A stretch of 10,160 nt of DNA from Selenomonadales bacterium (lineage in GTDB: Bacteria > Bacillota > Clostridia > Christensenellales > QALW01), in the NCBI GenBank assembly GCA_003150515.1, contig QALW01000049.1, positions 1 to 10,160 on the forward strand. Reading direction: 5' to 3'. The translations under genes were made by a program, and so were the position numbers. This document shows, one piece after another, positions 1 through 5,393 of this stretch. Below the pieces are notes generated by a model. It searched no databases, had not been told where the DNA came from, and worked only from the letters and a program-made list of their open reading frames with translations. The first letter of the stretch is position 1, and the number at the start of each line of letters is the position of its first letter.

Positions 1-129
1 CTTCTTGTTGCGCACCCGGGTGAGGTAGGTGTCCCGCTGGGCGCCGGTCATGTTGTAAAAGCCGAACATGGTGTAGTCATAATACCCTGCGCCGTACCGC
101 ACGGCGCACCACAGCATATCATATTGCAT
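1..129 (-). CDS. Partial sugar-transfer-associated ATP-grasp-like protein (N-terminal part, runs off left edge)
   Basis: This leftward frame is open for 43 codons from an ATG at 129-127 to the window edge. The visible product contains MLWCAVRYGAGYYDY, then FYNMTGAQRDTYLTR and RNKK. From memory this resembles the conserved N-terminal region of sugar-transfer-associated ATP-grasp proteins (Pfam ATPgrasp_ST), found near polysaccharide biosynthesis genes. The ATP-grasp core itself would lie outside the window. Two things are odd. Relatives as I recall them carry a few dozen residues before the WC-x-x-RYGAGY stretch, but only about seven residues precede it here. The in-frame extension to the stop at 181-183 does not look like protein, and I see no ribosome binding site before the ATG. 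Codons favour TAC, ACC, CTC and CGG, unlike the TAT- and ATA-rich genes to the right. The gene may be 5'-truncated, or the sequence may have a junction here. The family call is moderate, and the start is uncertain. Confidence 0.55.
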   Translation of the reverse strand, partial: MQYDMLWCAVRYGAGYYDYTMFGFYNMTGAQRDTYLTRVRNKK

Positions 130-152
130 TGCGCTGACGGAATAAATATAAT
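124..152 (+). promoter_or_regulatory. Putative SigA promoter of the mgtC-family gene
   Basis: TTGCAT (124-129), a 17-bp spacer and a perfect TATAAT (147-152) precede the MgtC-family gene. Transcription would start near 159, about 30 bases before the chosen ATG. The -35 box matches consensus at only three of six positions and overlaps the start of the leftward fragment. Confidence 0.5.
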
Positions 153-170
153 ATAGTACATAAATTGCTT

Positions 171-176
171 GGGAGG
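171..176 (+). promoter_or_regulatory. Ribosome binding site that decides the MgtC-family start
   Basis: GGGAGG lies 12 bases before the ATG at 189. An in-frame TTG at 165 lies upstream of this site and has no ribosome binding site of its own. It would also be only a few bases from the predicted transcription start, so the ATG is preferred. The spacing is slightly long. Confidence 0.6.
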
Positions 177-188
177 TTTTTTATTTTA

Positions 189-935
189 ATGCTTACAGAC
201 GCTTCTTTATCCTGGCTGGAAATATTTCTGAGAGTGGGCTTTGCCCTTCTGGCCGGCACAATAGTAGGATTGGAACGAGAGCTCTCCAATCATCCCGCCG
301 GTATGCGCACTCATGCGCTGGTTTGCATAGGAGCTGCGCTTTGCTCTATAATAACCTGTCAGATGGGGCTGGAAATCGCCGCGCTGCATGAAGAGCAGGT
401 CAGAGTGGATATATCGCGCATAGCGGCCGGAGTGGTGGGCGCCGTGGGCTTTTTGGGCGCCGGAACTATAATAAAGATGCGCCGCAATTCGGTTGTTGTC
501 GGGCTTACTACCGCCGCTACCCTCTGGGTGACTGCCTGCCTGGGCCTCTCCATAGGCATGGGCTATTTTAAAATAAGCCTGGCCGTGCTGGCCGCTTCCC
601 TGATTGTTACTATCAGCTTTAAATATATTGAGCAGAAGATGAGCGCGCTTAAAGGCATTATTGACGTGGACGTGACTTTTATAAATCATAAGGAAATGAC
701 GGAATTTATATTTGAATACTGCGACACGCGGCTTATTCAGGTGGTAGGGATAGAATATCTGGGCAATAAGGAAGAGACGGACGAAAATGGCAGCCGCATA
801 TTCAGGCATAGATATACTCTTAAGCTGCCACGCGGCCTGATTCTTGCAACAGTCCTCAGGGATTGGAATATGCAGGATTCAGTTATAATGGCTACAAAGG
901 CTGTAAAGCGCGCCGACAGGGAGGATGAGGAGTAA
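189..935 (+). CDS. MgtC/SapB-family inner membrane protein
   Basis: This 248-residue membrane protein belongs to the MgtC/SapB family. The N-terminal half holds the family signatures: GLERE (27-31), HPAGMRTH (35-42), GVVGAVGFLGAGTII (81-95) and TTAATLWVTACLG (107-119). About five hydrophobic segments span residues 10-145. The C-terminal 100 residues are soluble and match the position of the small ACT-like domain in longer MgtC proteins. Known members act in magnesium-limited growth, membrane potential or intramacrophage survival, and some inhibit the F-type ATP synthase. They are not established magnesium transporters, so the exact role here is unknown. The gene has its own likely promoter and is followed 136 bases later by a strong terminator, so it is probably monocistronic and unrelated to the cluster downstream. 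No magnesium-responsive leader is visible in its short 5' UTR. Confidence 0.9.
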   Translation: MLTDASLSWLEIFLRVGFALLAGTIVGLERELSNHPAGMRTHALVCIGAALCSIITCQMGLEIAALHEEQVRVDISRIAAGVVGAVGFLGAGTIIKMRRNSVVVGLTTAATLWVTACLGLSIGMGYFKISLAVLAASLIVTISFKYIEQKMSALKGIIDVDVTFINHKEMTEFIFEYCDTRLIQVVGIEYLGNKEETDENGSRIFRHRYTLKLPRGLILATVLRDWNMQDSVIMATKAVKRADREDEE

Positions 936-1071
936 TCCGGGCCCTGAGCTTCTGCCGGCATGATTTAAAAGGAAACGGCCGGGCCGGCCGGATTCTGGAT
1001 TAAAGTAAATATTATTTTATATACTTAGCGAATATATTAAATCCATATTATATTTTTGTTATATTATCTCC

Positions 1072-1115
1072 GGGGCGGAGCGCGCGATTAAACACAGCGC
1101 GCTCCGCCCCTTTAT
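1072..1115 (+). terminator. Strong rho-independent terminator
   Basis: A perfect 14-bp stem pairs GGGGCGGAGCGCGC (1072-1085) with its complement at 1097-1110. The loop is 11 bases, and the stem is followed by TTTATT. It ends plus-strand transcription from the MgtC-family gene and insulates the cluster to the right. Confidence 0.85.
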
Positions 1116-1154
1116 TGCCCTGTGCGGGCCTGAAACTGCGTTTTTATGCATTCA

Positions 1155-1180
1155 GCGCGCAGGCCGCGCGCCCCTTTTTT
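1155..1180 (+). terminator. Second, weaker terminator-like hairpin
   Basis: GCGCGC (1155-1160) and GCGCGC (1166-1171) can pair around a 5-base loop, followed by CCC and six T residues. Bases 1128-1153 can form a competing fold: GGCCTG with CAGGCC at 1160-1165, and CTGAA with TTCAG. It may be a back-up terminator. Confidence 0.45.
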
Positions 1181-1219
1181 ATTATAAATATTTTTTATGG
1201 TTCCCTAAAAAAGCATGTC

Positions 1220-1248
1220 TTGTAATCCGCTTTTCTATCCAATATAAT
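1220..1248 (+). promoter_or_regulatory. SigA-type promoter driving the substrate-binding protein gene
   Basis: TTGTAA (1220-1225), exactly 17 bp, then a perfect TATAAT (1243-1248). Transcription would begin around 1255, giving a leader of only about 20 bases that contains little beyond the ribosome binding site. There is no room for a riboswitch or attenuator. Any control would have to act on the promoter itself, and no clear operator repeat is visible. Confidence 0.75.
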
Positions 1249-1274
1249 AAATTGAAGATAAGGAGGTTGAATTG

Positions 1275-2747
1275 ATGAAACTATTTAAACGAGCCTTAAT
1301 CAGCTTTGCAGCGCTGATCATGCTCATAGGAACGGCTGCCGGATGCAGTGAGCAAACCGGCGGCCCCAGCGCAACGCCCGCTCCTACCCTATCAAATTCA
1401 ACAGATAGCGCCCAAACTTCTCCGGGCGCTGAAGAAGGAATTTTTAAGGCGGGAGAGGAATATCGGTATTTTGCCTGGGCTATCAGCGAGGAGGATCCAT
1501 TTCCCAATAATACTGAGCTCTATAAGCGCCAAAAGGCGGAAATGAAAGAAAAACTGGAAAGTACATACGGCATAACTATTAAATATATCGGCCCCGAATC
1601 AGAAAGCACCTGGACAACCGAGGTGGGCGCTTCAGCTTATGCGGGCAAGCCTATGACGGATATCCTGGATTTCGGAGCTTCCTGGACGCAGGTTGGTATA
1701 TTTAATTATCAGAGCACGGCCGGCGGCTTGTTTGTTCCTATAGGCGCGTACGACAATGTGGCCGATTTTACAGACGAACAATACTGGGATCAGATTTCCC
1801 AGCAAAGCTGCGTATATAACGGCCAGCTTTATTTTGCAGTGCCCTATAACGCCAGCGTGGGCAATTATCAGGTTACTTTCTTTAACAGGCAGGTGCTGGC
1901 CGACGCGGGCTATAACGACGATACTCTTTATCAGCTTCAGGCCGACGGGAAATGGAATTGGGATAAATTCCGCGAAATAGCGTCGGCAGCTACCGATCTG
2001 GATAAGGGCATATACGGCACGGCCTTTGGCCAGACCATAGAAAACTTCGTATATGCCAACGACGCCGCGTTTTTTGAAAAGGTTGATTATGACGGAACAA
2101 TTATAGAGCAGTTTGCCGGCAATAAACGCAACGCTGTGGAAGCCTGGGAATTTCTGCTGAATATGGCCGGCGAAGGCTGGGTAAATACAGAGCTCTATCA
2201 GGGGGATAATTATCTTTCGGCGGCGTTTTTCCGCGGGGAACTGGCCATGATGTGCACCTGGGCCGCCCGCGCAGCCGATCAGGACACTAAGGGCCTGGAT
2301 TACGGCATTCTTTATATCCCCAAGGGCCCACAGGCCGAGGATTATTCTTCGGCGGTTATAGAATATAATCCCTTCGGAATATATAAAGGGCATGCCAATC
2401 CCGAAGGCTGCGTTAAGCTGCTTAATCAATTTGTACGCCCCTATTACGCTAAGGATTCAGAAGAAATCAAGGCGGAAATAGCTGTGGAGATAAGCGCAAT
2501 CGCCCTGGACGAGGGCTCGATCAACACTCTGGAAACAGTAGCGGATTACGCCGTGCCCGCTAATTACCGGTTATATCAGCGCGTGCCCGTGGGAGAGGAC
2601 GGCTCGAGCAACTGCGCCACCGTTATCTGGTATTCCGGAAGACGGGAATTCTTTGACGGCGGCAAAAGCCCTCAGCAGTATTTTGATTCAGTGGCCGAAA
2701 TGGTCAATCAGGCGCTGCTGGAGCATGTCTACAGCATGAAGAAATAA
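1275..2747 (+). CDS. ABC transporter extracellular substrate-binding lipoprotein (sugar type, family 1)
   Basis: This 490-residue lipoprotein would capture a solute outside the membrane and deliver it to an ABC permease. The start is the ATG at 1275, 8 bases after a consensus AAGGAGG (1260-1266); the adjacent in-frame TTG at 1272 is less likely. The N-terminus has basic residues, a hydrophobic stretch and a lipobox ending AAGC, with C24 as the lipidated cysteine. A Ser/Thr/Pro-rich tether covers about residues 25-52. The rest fits the sugar-binding family 1 (COG1653) fold: a first lobe with KLESTYGITIKYI (93-105), the VPYN hinge-like segment (189-192), then FFNRQVLADAG and the WNWDKF motif (227-232). 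Length is normal for oligosaccharide binders. No permease or ATPase gene lies within the window, so its transporter is elsewhere or beyond the right edge. The ligand cannot be read from sequence; the rhamnosidase downstream suggests a rhamnose-containing glycoside. It ends in tandem stops, TAA TAG. Confidence 0.9.
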   Translation: MKLFKRALISFAALIMLIGTAAGCSEQTGGPSATPAPTLSNSTDSAQTSPGAEEGIFKAGEEYRYFAWAISEEDPFPNNTELYKRQKAEMKEKLESTYGITIKYIGPESESTWTTEVGASAYAGKPMTDILDFGASWTQVGIFNYQSTAGGLFVPIGAYDNVADFTDEQYWDQISQQSCVYNGQLYFAVPYNASVGNYQVTFFNRQVLADAGYNDDTLYQLQADGKWNWDKFREIASAATDLDKGIYGTAFGQTIENFVYANDAAFFEKVDYDGTIIEQFAGNKRNAVEAWEFLLNMAGEGWVNTELYQGDNYLSAAFFRGELAMMCTWAARAADQDTKGLDYGILYIPKGPQAEDYSSAVIEYNPFGIYKGHANPEGCVKLLNQFVRPYYAKDSEEIKAEIAVEISAIALDEGSINTLETVADYAVPANYRLYQRVPVGEDGSSNCATVIWYSGRREFFDGGKSPQQYFDSVAEMVNQALLEHVYSMKK

Positions 2748-2759
2748 TAGCTTTTCACA

Positions 2760-2816
2760 GGCCGGAAATAAAAGGGAGCCCGGAAAAAGCGTTTGATTTC
2801 GCGCTCCCTCCCGGCC
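2760..2816 (+). terminator. Composite stem-loop after the binding-protein gene
   Basis: Nested arms pair in order: GGCCGG (2760-2765) with CCGGCC (2811-2816), GGGAGC (2774-2779) with GCTCCC (2803-2808), and GCG (2789-2791) with CGC (2800-2802). Internal loops separate the stems and there is no good T tract. It may stabilise the upstream message's 3' end or cause partial termination, giving more binding protein than downstream products. Confidence 0.45.
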
Positions 2817-2895
2817 GCGTTTGAGAAAATTCAGGCTTTCAGCCCGGGCAGGCCGAGCATGCTTCGGGTATTAAAAATAAAGGAGAGTAGATTAT

Positions 2896-4380
2896 ATGAA
2901 AAGAGTTTTAGCTGCCGCGCTGAGCGCTTGTTTGCTTATGCTGAGCGCCGCGTTCGCCGCGCCCGCCGCCGCTTCAGACCAACTGCCCGATACATTTCAG
3001 GCTCTTAGCGGGCTGGATGGCTATAAGGCCTATGTTTATCAGGATTTTTCGGCGGAAAATTTAAGCATGTGGGTTAATAACGCCGGCAACGCCTATTCAA
3101 TAGCCGAGGGCAAATTAAGCGTTACCAATTGGGCGGCCTGGACGCAGGGGAAAGTGGAACAGGCGGGAAAAAGCATTAATGCTGAGGAAATCAACGCCGC
3201 CGAGGGCTACGGATTTTATATAAAGCAAACCCAAAGCCAATGGATTCGCCCGCTGTATTATATCCAGAGCAGCAATTCCATAGTCACCCCTCCGGGCGAA
3301 ACAGAATATATTCTGATTCCCGCCGACGGCGGCGAGCCGGTTGAGGGCGCTATGAGAGCGTCGGGCGATTTCCTCCTTTCAGGCGAATTTGAGGGATATG
3401 TTTTAATCAAACTGCCTCTGAGTGGGCTGGCAGGCTTTTCGCCTTATGCGGCAATAGGCGGCAATCTGAATGTCAGCCAGGACGCCCCTGTATATTTTGA
3501 TAATTTCCTGCTTTGGGCTGCGGCTCCCGCGGTCACGGCCACAGCTACGGCCACGACTACGGCTACGACTACGGCCACAGATACGGCCACGACTACGGCT
3601 ACAGCTACAGCCGCGACAGGGACTGCAACTGCGGACATTGCGACGACGGCGGCGCCTGCGCAGACTGACGCCCCTCAAACGGCTTCATCCAGCGCTGAGC
3701 CCACTCCCGATTTATCCGATATGGTAAAATTGAGCGGCTTAAAGGGATATAGGGCGTTTGTATATGAGGATTTCTCCAATTCGGAGCTTACAATCTGGCA
3801 AAGCGACGATTACAACCAGTATAAGGTAGCCGGCGGCCAGCTAAGCGTCAGCAGGGCTTCAGGCGGCGCCTGGACTCAGGCCAAAATTGAACAGCAGGGC
3901 AAGCAAATCAGCCAGGACGTATATAACGCCGCCGAGGGCTACGGCTTTTATATAAAGAATAACGGAAGCGGGCAGTGGATCCGGCCCTATACCTACATCT
4001 CCCAAAGCAATAAGGTGGTGACTCCGGCGGGGGAGAGCGAATATATACTTGTTCCCGCTGACGGCGGCGAGCCTGTTAAGGGGGTTATGAGAGCGTCGGG
4101 AGATTTTCTCCTGCCCGAGAAATTTGAGGGCTATGTGCTGATTCCCACGCCTCTTAAGGAAATGGAGGGCTTCTCCCCCTATGCGTTTATAGGCGGCAAT
4201 CTGCGCGCCGACGGCGAATACGGGACGGTTTATTTTGATAACTTTATGGTGTGGATGCAGGATACGGACGGTTCGGGCAGCAGCGGCGATTTAAGCGTTG
4301 TGCTTCTGCTCTCGGCGGGCATATTTCTGCTTCTGGGCGCCGCGGCCATGCGCTGCATAAAGAGGCGCGCGCATAGATAA
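2896..4380 (+). CDS. Membrane-anchored surface protein with two copies of an unrecognised extracellular domain
   Basis: I do not recognise a named family. The 494-residue product has a signal peptide (1-27, hydrophobic core LAAALSACLLMLSAAFA), domain A (about 37-207), a Thr/Ala-rich linker (about 210-270), domain B (279-453), a Gly/Ser spacer, one membrane segment (about 466-486) and a basic tail KRRAHR. It should be secreted and anchored by its C-terminus. Domains A and B are clear duplicates. Both begin LSGL-x-GY and share AWTQ, NAAEGYGFYIK, QWIRP, PADGGEPV, MRASGDFLL, FEGYVLI, FSPYA-x-IGGNL and end VYFDNF with a Trp. The VYFDNF ending and GYVLI strand recall beta-sandwich carbohydrate-binding modules, so glycan binding is a reasonable guess but unproven. 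No hydrolase catalytic motif is visible. AAAGGAG at 2879-2885 sits 10 bases before the ATG. The gene lies between a sugar-binding lipoprotein and a phosphatase. Confidence 0.8.
   Translation: MKRVLAAALSACLLMLSAAFAAPAAASDQLPDTFQALSGLDGYKAYVYQDFSAENLSMWVNNAGNAYSIAEGKLSVTNWAAWTQGKVEQAGKSINAEEINAAEGYGFYIKQTQSQWIRPLYYIQSSNSIVTPPGETEYILIPADGGEPVEGAMRASGDFLLSGEFEGYVLIKLPLSGLAGFSPYAAIGGNLNVSQDAPVYFDNFLLWAAAPAVTATATATTTATTTATDTATTTATATAATGTATADIATTAAPAQTDAPQTASSSAEPTPDLSDMVKLSGLKGYRAFVYEDFSNSELTIWQSDDYNQYKVAGGQLSVSRASGGAWTQAKIEQQGKQISQDVYNAAEGYGFYIKNNGSGQWIRPYTYISQSNKVVTPAGESEYILVPADGGEPVKGVMRASGDFLLPEKFEGYVLIPTPLKEMEGFSPYAFIGGNLRADGEYGTVYFDNFMVWMQDTDGSGSSGDLSVVLLLSAGIFLLLGAAAMRCIKRRAHR
3004..3516 (+). 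repeat. Domain copy A of an intragenic duplication
   Basis: This codes for residues 37-207 of the surface protein and matches 3730-4254 along its whole length. The match persists at DNA level: 3193-3225 and 3925-3957 differ at a single base over 33 positions. Confidence 0.85.
3535..3630 (+). repeat. Degenerate 6-bp tandem repeat encoding a Thr/Ala linker
   Basis: ACG or ACA (Thr) alternates with GCC, GCT or ACT (Ala, Thr) from residue 214 onward, giving TATATATTTATTTAT-like protein sequence. A 20-bp block is repeated exactly at 3547-3566 and 3583-3602, an offset of 36 bp. The period keeps frame, so slippage in units of six would lengthen or shorten the linker without breaking the gene. Thr-rich linkers of this kind are often extended spacers and possible O-glycosylation sites. 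Confidence 0.8.
3730..4254 (+). repeat. Domain copy B of an intragenic duplication
   Basis: This codes for residues 279-453 of the surface protein and is the partner of the copy at 3004-3516. Copy B contains a few extra residues, such as ASGG before AWTQ and GEYGT before VYFDNF. Confidence 0.85.
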
Positions 4381-4394
4381 AAATATATTTTCTT

Positions 4395-4427
4395 CCCTGT
4401 CCGTTTGCCGATATAAAGCGGACGGGG
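4395..4427 (+). terminator. Stem-loop downstream of the duplicated-domain surface protein gene
   Basis: CCCTGTCCG (4395-4403) pairs with CGGACGGGG (4419-4427), including one G-T wobble, around a 15-base loop. No T run follows directly, so alone it is a weak terminator. It begins 14 bases after the stop codon. Confidence 0.4.
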
Positions 4428-4442
4428 GAATATTCGGGGCGC

Positions 4443-4479
4443 GGGTGTTTAAAAAAGGCCGGATTGATTTTAAACGCCC
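4443..4479 (+). terminator. 12-bp inverted repeat with downstream T-rich tract (terminator or operator)
   Basis: GGGTGTTTAAAA (4443-4454) is the complement of TTTTAAACGCCC (4468-4479) apart from one G-T wobble, with a 13-base spacer. TTGCTTTTAATT and later a run of seven T residues follow. It could end transcription from the upstream gene. It also overlaps the -35 box of a possible promoter, so an operator role is an alternative. Confidence 0.4.
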
Positions 4480-4492
4480 CCTTGCTTTTAAT
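4464..4492 (+). promoter_or_regulatory. Possible promoter before the inositol-monophosphatase-family gene
   Basis: TTGATT (4464-4469), 17 bp, then TTTAAT (4487-4492), placing a start near 4499 and 22 bases before the ATG. The boxes match consensus at four and five of six positions. AT-rich DNA gives such matches by chance, so this is tentative. Confidence 0.35.
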
Positions 4493-4520
4493 TACCTTTT
4501 TTAAAGGGGCTATTGATTTT

Positions 4521-5357
4521 ATGAGCACTAATTCTTTAAAATACGCAGGAAGCCTGGAGGAATTCGACGGCGTCCTGTCCATTGTAAAACAGGCCAGAAC
4601 GCTTTTTATGCAGGGCAGGAATGAAGTGACGTGCGTTTCGTCCAAGCAGGGCAAATGCAATTACGTTACTAATATGGATTTGAGCATTCAAAGCTTCTTG
4701 TGCGAACGTCTGGGCAAATTGTATCCCTCGGCTAAATTTATAGCGGAGGAGAATAACGGGCCTTCAGAAAAATTTAACTGCCGGGACGATTTTTTTATAA
4801 TAGATCCTATTGACGGCACGACCAACTGCCTTCATAATTATGCGAGCTGCGCGGTATGCGTGGCCTATGTTTCGGGCGGAGAGACGCTTTTCGGGGCGGT
4901 ATATTCTCTGGCTGACGATGAGTTATTCTATGCGGCCGCGGGCTGCGGGGCTTATCTTAACGGCCGCGGCGTCCGCGTGAGCAATAACGGGCTGGAACGC
5001 TCCCTCGTCTGCATAGGGACGGCCTCGCATGATTACGGCCTGCTGAACGACACCTTTCTGATTGCGCGGGATATGTTTAACGGGGCGGAGGACGTGCGCC
5101 GGAGCGGTTCGGCCGCGCTGGATATATGCAACGTGGCCTGCGGGCGGGCGGAAGTTTTTTATGAGATGCGCCTCTATCCCTGGGATTATGCCGCCGCGCA
5201 GCTTATTCTGCTGGAGGCGGGCGGAAAAGCGACTGATTTTTATGGGCGCGGGCTGAATTATGAGGATATAACCTCCCTATTAGCCACCAACGGCGTAGTG
5301 CATTCCCGAGCTCAGGAAATTATTCTGCGCCATTGGAAGCGGAGAGAGAACGAATAA
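4521..5357 (+). CDS. Inositol monophosphatase family protein
   Basis: This is a cytoplasmic, magnesium-dependent phosphatase of the inositol monophosphatase / FBPase-like superfamily, which removes phosphate from inositol phosphates, related sugar phosphates or 3'-phosphonucleotides. From the ATG at 4521 it is 278 residues, close to the usual length of about 265. The metal-binding motifs are intact: IAEEN with E76/E77, DPIDGTTN (95-102), and WDYAAA (221-226) followed by LEAGG. RRSGSAALDICNVACGR (193-209) is the conserved substrate-pocket helix. The start follows AAGGGG (4504-4509) with 11-base spacing, and an upstream in-frame TTG at 4464 would add 19 non-homologous residues. Substrate cannot be assigned more precisely; CysQ-like activity is possible. 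Its place between two surface-protein genes is unusual for housekeeping IMPases and suggests a role with the imported substrate. Confidence 0.9.
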   Translation: MSTNSLKYAGSLEEFDGVLSIVKQARTLFMQGRNEVTCVSSKQGKCNYVTNMDLSIQSFLCERLGKLYPSAKFIAEENNGPSEKFNCRDDFFIIDPIDGTTNCLHNYASCAVCVAYVSGGETLFGAVYSLADDELFYAAAGCGAYLNGRGVRVSNNGLERSLVCIGTASHDYGLLNDTFLIARDMFNGAEDVRRSGSAALDICNVACGRAEVFYEMRLYPWDYAAAQLILLEAGGKATDFYGRGLNYEDITSLLATNGVVHSRAQEIILRHWKRRENE

Positions 5358-5379
5358 ATAACGCCGCGTTTAAGCGGAT

Positions 5380-5385
5380 GGGAGG
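5380..5385 (+). promoter_or_regulatory. Ribosome binding site that decides the start of the second surface-protein gene
   Basis: GGGAGG is only 2 bases from the ATG at 5388 but 8 bases from the in-frame ATG at 5394. The second spacing is standard, so initiation is placed at 5394. Confidence 0.65.
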
Positions 5386-5393
5386 TAATGAAA

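Larger units (their letters stand above)
936..1271. other. Non-coding interval between the MgtC-family gene and the cluster
   Basis: This 336-base interval has no credible ORF. A GC-rich CGGCCGGGCCGG tract lies near 976-991. An AT-rich stretch runs from about 1000 to 1068, then a 14-bp terminator hairpin (1072-1110), a second GC hairpin with a T tract (1155-1180), and the promoter of the next gene (1220-1248). TATACT-like boxes in the AT-rich stretch could start a short RNA ending at the hairpin, but I found no convincing -35 and did not call one. Confidence 0.6.

Noticed and set aside
207..809. Long leftward open frame opposite the MgtC-family gene
   Set aside because: The plus-strand frame carries clear MgtC family motifs. 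The antisense product has no recognisable domain and no ribosome binding site that I can see.
189..935. Magnesium riboswitch before the MgtC-family gene
   Set aside because: The predicted leader is only about 30 bases and AT-rich, too short for a known magnesium-sensing RNA.
3535..3630. Possible CRISPR-like repeat array
   Set aside because: The units are 6 bp, degenerate and without spacers, and they lie in frame inside a coding gene.
3403..3678. Arg/Ser-rich and Val/Ala-rich frames across the tandem repeat
   Set aside because: These are by-products of the 6-bp periodic DNA read in other frames. The Thr/Ala reading joins two homologous domains in one continuous protein.
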